Positions 51,911-64,000 of a stretch of 64,000 bases of DNA are shown here, one piece after another. Source of the DNA: Brachypterus glaber (taxonomy: Eukaryota; Arthropoda; Insecta; Coleoptera; Kateretidae); the NCBI GenBank assembly GCA_958510825.1, contig OY294049.1, forward strand, positions 29,072,620-29,136,619. Direction: 5' to 3'. The notes below the pieces were generated by a model that did not search any database, was not told the origin of the DNA, and saw only the letters and a list, made by a program, of their open reading frames with translations. Numbering within the stretch: position 1 is the first letter of the stretch; each line of letters begins with the position of its first letter. Both the position numbers and the translations under genes were made by a program.

Positions 51911-53017
51911 ATGGAAAATGATAAAACTAACAAAACAAACACAGCAAAAGAAAAGATTAAGGAAATGGTTTGTGCAATCAGCGCACAAGCAAAACAAAAA
52001 GAACCACAACAGCTTGAGAATCCAGTGAAAAAAAAATTAACAGAAGATGTGGAAGGAAAGACAAAGTATCTCTGGGAGAACGATCCGAATCCAACAGTGA
52101 GAAGAGATTCACTACAAAGAACCCCTCCAAATTTAGCAAGTTCTCAGACCTCATTAAATTTGGAAAGAAGTCAGTCGTTAGGCGACATGCAGACGGAAGA
52201 GCATCCATCAAAAAGAAAACGCCAAGCAAGCCCTTTACAAGACAGTGAAATAAACAGTAAATGTAGAAAACAGGGAGAACGGCTTAAGCGACTTATCAAA
52301 AGTCTAGTGGAAAGCACGTTAAAATTAGACCAGATTATTCCTGTTAACACGAAAAAGGAGATTAAAGATGGGATACTCAGAGTCAAAAACCAAGCGGACA
52401 GGTTAAATGCGGAGTGGGTCGAAAATTGGATTAACGACATAATGGAAAATTTTGACACGACAGTCGTAGACACCTTGATTAGGGACAAACCAAAAAGTAC
52501 AGAAGTAGGCACTCAGACAGAATTGACCGAAACGAACTCTATCAAAAAGACAATGACAACGACCGCTACGCAAACAGATACAGACCATGACGAACAAGAA
52601 AATAAAATTAAGACAGAGGAGGTTGCAAAGATCAAAACGTATAACGACCTAAAAATAGCACAAGATCTTCACTGGCCAGAGCAAATTTTTAGCAACACAA
52701 AAATTGTATTTGGAAATCCTATGGAAACAGATGATGGCACTATGAAAGTTGTATTCGTTGAACCAGAAGACATTAAGATGGAAAAAAGCATCCAGCGAAT
52801 GTATAAGGAGCGCTATCCAGAACTTGTAGAACACAGAAGTCAATTCGAAATCATAGAAAATACTACAAATATATTAACAGATGATGGAAAAATAACTAGA
52901 ACAAGGAAAATAGTTAAAATTGAACTAAAAGAAAGCGTGGATGACTTATACAAATTCAAAGACTCAAAAACGAAGGTGACAAGGAGCGAATTAAAAAAAT
53001 TGCAATACATCAAATAA
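51911..53017 (+). CDS. R1 copy 2 ORF1a (Gag-like N-terminal protein)
   Basis: 368 codons from ATG 51911 (A at -3). Very Lys/Glu/Thr-rich. A basic cluster KRKRQ at 101-105 may be a nuclear localisation signal. Two TQT motifs (VGTQTE about 199-204 and TATQTD about 218-223) resemble dynein light chain LC8 anchors. The C-terminal half (about 240-345) appears folded (LHWPEQIF, VVFVEPEDIK). It ends at TAA 53015-53017. In related R1 elements ORF1 is one protein of about 600-700 residues; here ORF1a plus ORF1b total 635, so ORF1a is probably the N-terminal part of a shifted ORF1. Its likely role is in the nucleoprotein particle and nuclear or telomere-like targeting. Confidence 0.85.
   Translation: MENDKTNKTNTAKEKIKEMVCAISAQAKQKEPQQLENPVKKKLTEDVEGKTKYLWENDPNPTVRRDSLQRTPPNLASSQTSLNLERSQSLGDMQTEEHPSKRKRQASPLQDSEINSKCRKQGERLKRLIKSLVESTLKLDQIIPVNTKKEIKDGILRVKNQADRLNAEWVENWINDIMENFDTTVVDTLIRDKPKSTEVGTQTELTETNSIKKTMTTTATQTDTDHDEQENKIKTEEVAKIKTYNDLKIAQDLHWPEQIFSNTKIVFGNPMETDDGTMKVVFVEPEDIKMEKSIQRMYKERYPELVEHRSQFEIIENTTNILTDDGKITRTRKIVKIELKESVDDLYKFKDSKTKVTRSELKKLQYIK
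52993..52999 (+). promoter_or_regulatory. Candidate -1 frameshift site A_AAA_AAA in R1 ORF1
   Basis: The ORF1a codons TTA AAA AAA place the heptamer in the X XXY YYZ phase. The -1 frame is open from 52945 through this run into ORF1b, with no stop before ATG 53023. The heptamer ends 15 bases before the ORF1a stop codon. The same seven A residues occur in copies 1 (47309-47315) and 3. Confidence 0.6.
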
Positions 53018-53022
53018 GGGCC

Positions 53023-53826
53023 ATGACTAACAAGGAATTAAGACAGATGGTACAAGCAATATACCAGGACTCGGATGTAGTAGTTGAAATATTTGCACCA
53101 AAAGAGCGAATTAAGGAAAATATTAAAACAAATCGTTTAGTGGAAAAGGCAAGAAGATCAACAGGAGAAGTAGTTATAGTTAAAGCAAATGGTAAGTCTT
53201 ACGCAGACTTGGTAAGGGGTCTAAAAAAGGATGTAAAACTGGAAAACATAGAAGTATCAAAAATGAGAAAGACTCAAAATGGTGACTTACTATTGGAAGT
53301 TATAAACGGTACCGCAGAACAATTAAAAATAGCAATTAACAGTCAATCCTTGGAAGCACAGGCAATAAAGAAGACAAGTCAGGAAGTTCTCCATATAAGG
53401 GGAATGGACGAAGCCACCACAGAACAAGACATAAGAGAGGCAATAAATGAGACTCTGGGCGATACTACAGGAAGCTACAGAATAACATCGCTAAGACCTG
53501 CTTATGCTGGTACACAAAACGCCACACTGATTGCAGATAAGTATTTATCACAAAAACTGCTAAATATAGGTAGAATTAAAATAGGCTGGATAAATTGTTT
53601 AATCAGGGAAAGAGTCAAACAAGACAAATGTTTTAAATGCTGGGAACCAGGCCATAAGGGATCCACATGCAAAGGACCAGATAGAAAGGATTTATGCCTT
53701 AAATGTGCAAAGCCAGGACACATAGCCAAGAACTGCAACGACCAACCCTTCTGTCCTTTGTGCAATACCCAAGGACACCAGGCTGGAGGAAGAAGTTGTA
53801 ACTGGAGACCAGCAAAACAGACATAA
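53023..53826 (+). CDS. R1 copy 2 ORF1b (Gag-like C-terminal part, three zinc knuckles)
   Basis: 267 codons from ATG 53023, in the -1 frame relative to ORF1a. It includes the R1-clade Gag region (SYADLVRGLKKDVKLENIEV, VLHIRGMDEATTEQDIREAI, IKIGWINCLIRERV) and three CCHC-type knuckles at the C-terminus (CFKCWEPGHKGSTC, CLKCAKPGHIAKNC, CPLCNTQGHQAGGRSC; the last has longer spacing, as in relatives). These bind RNA and may help recognise the target. It is reached by -1 frameshift or by re-initiation after the ORF1a stop. Its TAA (53824-53826) is two bases before the ORF2 ATG. Confidence 0.9.
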   Translation: MTNKELRQMVQAIYQDSDVVVEIFAPKERIKENIKTNRLVEKARRSTGEVVIVKANGKSYADLVRGLKKDVKLENIEVSKMRKTQNGDLLLEVINGTAEQLKIAINSQSLEAQAIKKTSQEVLHIRGMDEATTEQDIREAINETLGDTTGSYRITSLRPAYAGTQNATLIADKYLSQKLLNIGRIKIGWINCLIRERVKQDKCFKCWEPGHKGSTCKGPDRKDLCLKCAKPGHIAKNCNDQPFCPLCNTQGHQAGGRSCNWRPAKQT

Positions 53827-53828
53827 AA

Positions 53829-56828
53829 ATGGCGCACATACTACAAATAAATTTGGGTCGCTGCAAGCTGGCACAAAATTTAATGTACCAACTTGCAACT
53901 GAAAGAGAAGCGGATCTGCTCATTATTAGTGAACCCTATCAATACCAGCGTCCACATTCTAATTGGTTCTCTGACCGGACTGGCATGGCAGCAATTTGGG
54001 TAAGAAATAGCAGAAAATTTCAAATAAATGAACATGGAAGTGGAGAGGGATTTGTGAGGATTCGTACTAGGGAAGTCACATTTGTAAGTTGTTACCTATC
54101 TCCGAATGATCGCTTACCGGTATTCATAGGAAAGATGGAGTGTTTAGAAGATACAGCTCGATCCTTCGGAGGAGAAATAATAATGGCAGGCGATTTTAAT
54201 GGTAAGTCACAGGAATGGGGTATGACATGGTCAGACACACGTGGAAACATCATTACGGAAATGGCAGCCAGACTAGATATAATTATTATGAACAACGGGA
54301 CGACCACAACATTTAGAAGGCCAGGATACAGGAAAACGATACCAGATATTACTCTAGCTACCCTTAGAATAGCAGCCCAAGTAAAAGATTGGCAAGTATT
54401 GGAGAACTACACAGCAACCGAGCACCGATATATAACATTTCACATTGAAAGCACAAACGATAGGTACCACACAAATAGACAAATTCAAAAAACCTGGAAT
54501 GCCTCTAAGCTAAACCAAAATGCATTTCTGACGAACATTGCTGAAAAAGGAGGACACCTGCTTGAAGAAAACCTAATGCAGGATACTTCAAGGGAAAAAG
54601 TAGAAGAGCTTATAGACACAACAATGAAATTGATCGAACGAGGATGTGAAGTATCTATGCCTTTACGCGCGTACAATCCACGTAAAAAGGCTGTCTACTG
54701 GTGGAACGAAGAAATTGCTGAACTAAGAAGGGTCTGCTTTGTAAAAAGGCGTGCATCCCTCAGAGCTCGTAGAAGAGCGAGAGAAAGAGTACCAGAGGAT
54801 GAAGAATATAAAGCGGCAAAGAAATACTTGAATGGGGCTATTAGAAAGAGCAAAGCAGACTGTTGGAGGACCCTGTGCAATGAAATAAATGGAGACACTT
54901 GGGGAAAAGGCTTCCAGATTGTTATGCGCAGAATGGGAAAGGTAGGACCGATAGCAGCCAAAGAGCCTGAGGAAATGAAGAACATAGTGGAAACACTATT
55001 TCCCCAGCATGATAAGAGAGAGCGTATTGGAAGGGTGCCAACAGAGGAGGTAGTACCGTTTACAGTAGAAGAGCTGAATGAGGCAGTGAGGACAATAGGG
55101 GGAAAAAAAGCCCCTGGTCCTGATGGAATCCCCAATGAAGTTGTTAAATTAATATCCAGTGAATACCCTTACGTACTGCTAAATATGTATAATGCCTGCT
55201 TGCAAGCAGGAGTATTTAGCAGTAGATGGAAAAGACAGAGGCTGGTACTGTTAGATAAAGGGAAAGGACCACCTTACACCCCATCTTCATACCGACCACT
55301 ATGCATGCTCGATACGATCGGGAAAGTGCTGGAGAAACTTATCAGAGGACGGATACGAACAGCTATTGAGGCGGCAGGAGGACTCTCCGACAGACAGCAC
55401 GGCTTCCGTAAGAAGAGATCCACCATAAGCGCTATTCAGGAGGTAGTAGAAGCAGCCAAAGGAGCATGGGTAGGTAACCAAAGAACCAGACGTGCCTGTG
55501 TTCTTATAACTTATGATGTCAAGAACGCTTTTAATTCAGCAAAATGGTCTAATGTCTTGAAAACGCTAACAGAGAGATTTAGAATCCCGGATTATCTAAT
55601 AATTATTATAGATGACTACCTATGGGATAGATGGTTAACCTATGACACAACAGAGGGACAGAAAATTATGGAAATAACTGGTGGAATAGCTCAGGGATCT
55701 GCTCTTGGGCCAGACTTGTGGGACGCGGAGTACGACCCACTGTTTGAAATACAGCTACCCGATGACACAAAGATCGTGGGTTTCGCTGACGATGCTGCAG
55801 CGGTGATCATTGCTAGAGGGGAGGAACAGGCAAGAACAAGAGTGGAGCAGGTTACAGAGGAAACGAATGATTGGCTTCAGGAGCATGGATTCGAACTTGC
55901 CATAAATAAGACTGAGATGGTAGTACTGACGAGACAGAGGAACTTTCCAAGCCCCTTCTTAGTCGAAATTGATGGATTGAACCTAAAAGCGGCAAATGTC
56001 ATCACATACCTTGGTTTAAGAATTGATGCTAAGCTCACTTTTTGGCCTCAGATACAACATGCGGCAGATAAGGCAGAAACAGTTATGGGTAAACTTTCAA
56101 GACTTATGCCAAATGTGGATGGTCCCAAAAGCAGCAAGAGGAGAATACTCATAAGTGTCACACACTCCATTATGCTATATGGAGCAGAAATATGGGCGGA
56201 TTCTCTTAAAGTGGAAACCTACCGAAAGAGAATGGCGAGAGTTCAAAGGAAGGGAGCATTAAGAATTGCATCAGCTTACCGTACTGTGTCTGAGGCAGCA
56301 GTACTGGTAATTACTGGGATTGTGCCGATTGACCTGATGGCAGCTGAAAGAAAACGAAGGTATGAACGCAGGATGGAAAACGAGCCGAGAAGAGTAAAAG
56401 AGGAAGAACGAGTGACCACAATGCAAAAATGGAAAGAGCGGTGGCAGGCTTGCGCACAGAGCAGGTGGACTTCCCGTCTTATAGGCGATATAGAAGATTG
56501 GTTGAAGAGGACTCATGGAGAGGTTAACTACTATATAACTCAGTTCCTGACGGGCCATGGCCTGTTTAGATCATACCTGTACAAGTGTCGACATGCAACG
56601 ACACCGCTTTGTATTTATTGTAAAGATATAGTGGATAATGTAGAACACACTTTTTTTGACTGCCAACGCTGGGAACAACGGAGGAGGGAACTTCGCGAGA
56701 GTATTGGAGAAGATTTAAACCCTGACAACATTGTAAGAGCTATGCTGCGAACTAGTGAAGAATGGGAACTAGTGGGGACATATATAGAATCTGTATTAAG
56801 AGATAAGAAAAGGGAAGAACAAGCGTGA
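53829..56828 (+). CDS. R1 copy 2 ORF2: endonuclease-reverse transcriptase
   Basis: 999 codons, uninterrupted. The APE-type endonuclease is about residues 1-225: LQINLGRCKLAQNLM, GDFNGK near 121, SDTRGN, PDITL and EHRYITF (Glu-His where many relatives have Asp-His). RT is about 395-720: KAPGPDGIPNE near 426, YRPLCMLDTIGKVLEK, RQHGFRKKRST, TYDVKNAFNSAKW, GIAQGSALGP and the catalytic FADD at 652-655. A C-terminal Cys/His motif (CIYCKDIVDNVEHTFFDC, from about 928) completes the R1 layout. The endonuclease presumably nicks the AGT/ACT triplet array. Two bases separate its ATG from the ORF1b stop, the spacing expected for coupled termination-reinitiation as described for SART1. Confidence 0.93.
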   Translation: MAHILQINLGRCKLAQNLMYQLATEREADLLIISEPYQYQRPHSNWFSDRTGMAAIWVRNSRKFQINEHGSGEGFVRIRTREVTFVSCYLSPNDRLPVFIGKMECLEDTARSFGGEIIMAGDFNGKSQEWGMTWSDTRGNIITEMAARLDIIIMNNGTTTTFRRPGYRKTIPDITLATLRIAAQVKDWQVLENYTATEHRYITFHIESTNDRYHTNRQIQKTWNASKLNQNAFLTNIAEKGGHLLEENLMQDTSREKVEELIDTTMKLIERGCEVSMPLRAYNPRKKAVYWWNEEIAELRRVCFVKRRASLRARRRARERVPEDEEYKAAKKYLNGAIRKSKADCWRTLCNEINGDTWGKGFQIVMRRMGKVGPIAAKEPEEMKNIVETLFPQHDKRERIGRVPTEEVVPFTVEELNEAVRTIGGKKAPGPDGIPNEVVKLISSEYPYVLLNMYNACLQAGVFSSRWKRQRLVLLDKGKGPPYTPSSYRPLCMLDTIGKVLEKLIRGRIRTAIEAAGGLSDRQHGFRKKRSTISAIQEVVEAAKGAWVGNQRTRRACVLITYDVKNAFNSAKWSNVLKTLTERFRIPDYLIIIIDDYLWDRWLTYDTTEGQKIMEITGGIAQGSALGPDLWDAEYDPLFEIQLPDDTKIVGFADDAAAVIIARGEEQARTRVEQVTEETNDWLQEHGFELAINKTEMVVLTRQRNFPSPFLVEIDGLNLKAANVITYLGLRIDAKLTFWPQIQHAADKAETVMGKLSRLMPNVDGPKSSKRRILISVTHSIMLYGAEIWADSLKVETYRKRMARVQRKGALRIASAYRTVSEAAVLVITGIVPIDLMAAERKRRYERRMENEPRRVKEEERVTTMQKWKERWQACAQSRWTSRLIGDIEDWLKRTHGEVNYYITQFLTGHGLFRSYLYKCRHATTPLCIYCKDIVDNVEHTFFDCQRWEQRRRELRESIGEDLNPDNIVRAMLRTSEEWELVGTYIESVLRDKKREEQA

Positions 56829-62118
<5,290 letters not shown>

Positions 62119-62538
62119 CCGTGCGGGGTTGTTGGACCCCCATCGGGCGCCTCCTCAGGTTGCGGATAGAGGAACGTCTCCCAGATATGGGTGATACCGG
62201 GGAAATTAAATACCCGGGGCGGACAAAAACCAACAAAAGTCAAACCCCAGGCGCGTCTGACCCAGAGTGGGCGGCTTCCTGGTCGACGTCGGTTCTACAT
62301 GTTAGTAGCGGTCGAAGACAAAACCTGGCAGCTAGGTTGTAAAACAAAATGCAAACAAAACCTCCAAGCCCAGGGTGTAACACCATCGTGTCGAGGGGCT
62401 GCATGGCTCAGGAGTAATAGTGAGTTCCAAGCGATGCCCACAGCAAATGGCGACCCTGTGGGGACTATAGCCTTGGTACGGTAAGGGCGCACTGCCGTAC
62501 CTGACCTAGACTTTCGTCCCATACTCGTGGGAAGAAAA

Positions 62539-63645
62539 ATGGAAAATGATAAAACTAACAAAACAAACACAGCAAAAGAAAAGATTAAGGAAATGGTTTG
62601 TGCAATCAGCGCACAAGCAAAACAAAAAGAACCACAACAGCTTGAGAATCCAGTGAAAAAAAAATTAACAGAAGATGTGGAAGGAAAGACAAAGTATCTC
62701 TGGGAGAACGATCCGAATCCAACAGTGAGAAGAGATTCACTACAAAGAACCCCTCCAAATTTAGCAAGTTCTCAGACCTCATTAAATTTGGAAAGAAGTC
62801 AGTCGTTAGGCGACATGCAGACGGAAGAGCATCCATCAAAAAGAAAACGCCAAGCAAGCCCTTTACAAGACAGTGAAATAAACAGTAAATGTAGAAAACA
62901 GGGAGAACGGCTTAAGCGACTTATCAAAAGTCTAGTGGAAAGCACGTTAAAATTAGACCAGATTATTCCTGTTAACACGAAAAAGGAGATTAAAGATGGG
63001 ATACTCAGAGTCAAAAACCAAGCGGACAGGTTAAATGCGGAGTGGGTCGAAAATTGGATTAACGACATAATGGAAAATTTTGACACGACAGTCGTAGACA
63101 CCTTGATTAGGGACAAACCAAAAAGTACAGAAGTAGGCACTCAGACAGAATTGACCGAAACGAACTCTATCAAAAAGACAATGACAACGACCGCTACGCA
63201 AACAGATACAGACCATGACGAACAAGAAAATAAAATTAAGACAGAGGAGGTTGCAAAGATCAAAACGTATAACGACCTAAAAATAGCACAAGATCTTCAC
63301 TGGCCAGAGCAAATTTTTAGCAACACAAAAATTGTATTTGGAAATCCTATGGAAACAGATGATGGCACTATGAAAGTTGTATTCGTTGAACCAGAAGACA
63401 TTAAGATGGAAAAAAGCATCCAGCGAATGTATAAGGAGCGCTATCCAGAACTTGTAGAACACAGAAGTCAATTCGAAATCATAGAAAATACTACAAATAT
63501 ATTAACAGATGATGGAAAAATAACTAGAACAAGGAAAATAGTTAAAATTGAACTAAAAGAAAGCGTGGATGACTTATACAAATTCAAAGACTCAAAAACG
63601 AAGGTGACAAGGAGCGAATTAAAAAAATTGCAATACATCAAATAA
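62539..63645 (+). CDS. R1 copy 3 ORF1a
   Basis: 368 codons, protein identical to ORF1a of copies 1 and 2, with the same A7 run before the stop. See 51911-53017. Confidence 0.85.
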   Translation: MENDKTNKTNTAKEKIKEMVCAISAQAKQKEPQQLENPVKKKLTEDVEGKTKYLWENDPNPTVRRDSLQRTPPNLASSQTSLNLERSQSLGDMQTEEHPSKRKRQASPLQDSEINSKCRKQGERLKRLIKSLVESTLKLDQIIPVNTKKEIKDGILRVKNQADRLNAEWVENWINDIMENFDTTVVDTLIRDKPKSTEVGTQTELTETNSIKKTMTTTATQTDTDHDEQENKIKTEEVAKIKTYNDLKIAQDLHWPEQIFSNTKIVFGNPMETDDGTMKVVFVEPEDIKMEKSIQRMYKERYPELVEHRSQFEIIENTTNILTDDGKITRTRKIVKIELKESVDDLYKFKDSKTKVTRSELKKLQYIK

Positions 63646-63650
63646 GGGCC

Positions 63651-64000
63651 ATGACTAACAAGGAATTAAGACAGATGGTACAAGCAATATACCAGGACTC
63701 GGATGTAGTAGTTGAAATATTTGCACCAAAAGAGCGAATTAAGGAAAATATTAAAACAAATCGTTTAGTGGAAAAGGCAAGAAGATCAACAGGAGAAGTA
63801 GTTATAGTTAAAGCAAATGGTAAGTCTTACGCAGACTTGGTAAGGGGTCTAAAAAAGGATGTAAAACTGGAAAACATAGAAGTATCAAAAATGAGAAAGA
63901 CTCAAAATGGTGACTTACTATTGGAAGTTATAAACGGTACCGCAGAACAATTAAAAATAGCAATTAACAGTCAATCCTTGGAAGCACAGGCAATAAAGAA
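63651..64000 (+). CDS. R1 copy 3 ORF1b, 5' part
   Basis: Starts at ATG 63651, five bases after the ORF1a stop as in the other copies, and is open to the window end. Identical to the first ~116 codons of copy 2 ORF1b. Confidence 0.85.
   Translation, partial: MTNKELRQMVQAIYQDSDVVVEIFAPKERIKENIKTNRLVEKARRSTGEVVIVKANGKSYADLVRGLKKDVKLENIEVSKMRKTQNGDLLLEVINGTAEQLKIAINSQSLEAQAIK

Overview
The window is eukaryotic and almost certainly from an insect. It is AT-rich and intron-bearing, and nearly all recognisable coding sequence belongs to mobile elements. It holds Metaviridae-type (Gypsy) LTR retrotransposons, I-, CR1- and R1-like non-LTR retrotransposons, and many short inverted-repeat DNA transposons. 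No complete host gene, rRNA, tRNA or CRISPR array was seen. The only host-like coding signal is a two-exon fragment near 32.5-33.1 kb. A beetle or hemipteran is plausible, but the order cannot be fixed from this sequence.

Region 1 (1-23.6 kb) is a stack of nested retrotransposons. A 5'-truncated I-like element lies at the left edge on the minus strand. Gypsy-A (minus strand, about 2.5-13.2 kb) is split by a ~770-bp MITE (9725-10497) and by Gypsy-B (2778-9433, TSD TTCTT). The 3' LTR of Gypsy-B is itself split by a 5'-truncated CR1-like element (8118-9426). Gypsy-C (plus strand, about 13.24-23.6 kb) is split by a second copy of the same MITE (13679-14461) and by Gypsy-D (14537-20592, TSD ATAC), a related family. 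All Gypsy pol regions are broken. Gypsy-D is the youngest by LTR comparison (one mismatch in 396 by eye) and has a correctly phased -1 slippery heptamer at its gag-pol junction.

Region 2 (23.6-40.7 kb) is non-coding and packed with non-autonomous DNA transposons and foldbacks, several with clear target-site duplications. They include a hAT-type MITE (27749-28724, 8-bp TSD), a 2.8-kb element with an 8-bp TSD and decamer arrays near both ends (28770-31541), a piggyBac-type MITE in TTAA with a foldback nested inside it (34005-35502), and an 801-bp TIR element whose empty site is present elsewhere in the window (36203-37003). There are also tandem duplications, the two-exon fragment, and a decayed CR1-like element (38.6-40.6 kb).

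Region 3 (40.7-64 kb) is the most striking. Three arrays of almost perfect (TAC/ACT)n, 3.5 to 5.1 kb each and about 13.8 kb in total, alternate head-to-tail with three apparently identical copies of an R1-clade retrotransposon. The middle copy is full length (51490-56983). It encodes ORF1a, ORF1b (three zinc knuckles) and a 999-aa ORF2 (endonuclease, reverse transcriptase, C-terminal Cys/His motif). All copies enter the array at the same triplet position. ORF1 is divided by a -1 shift at an in-phase A_AAA_AAA run, and ORF2 follows ORF1b by two bases. The layout resembles the TRAS/SART plus telomeric-repeat arrangement of Lepidoptera, but with a triplet microsatellite as target.
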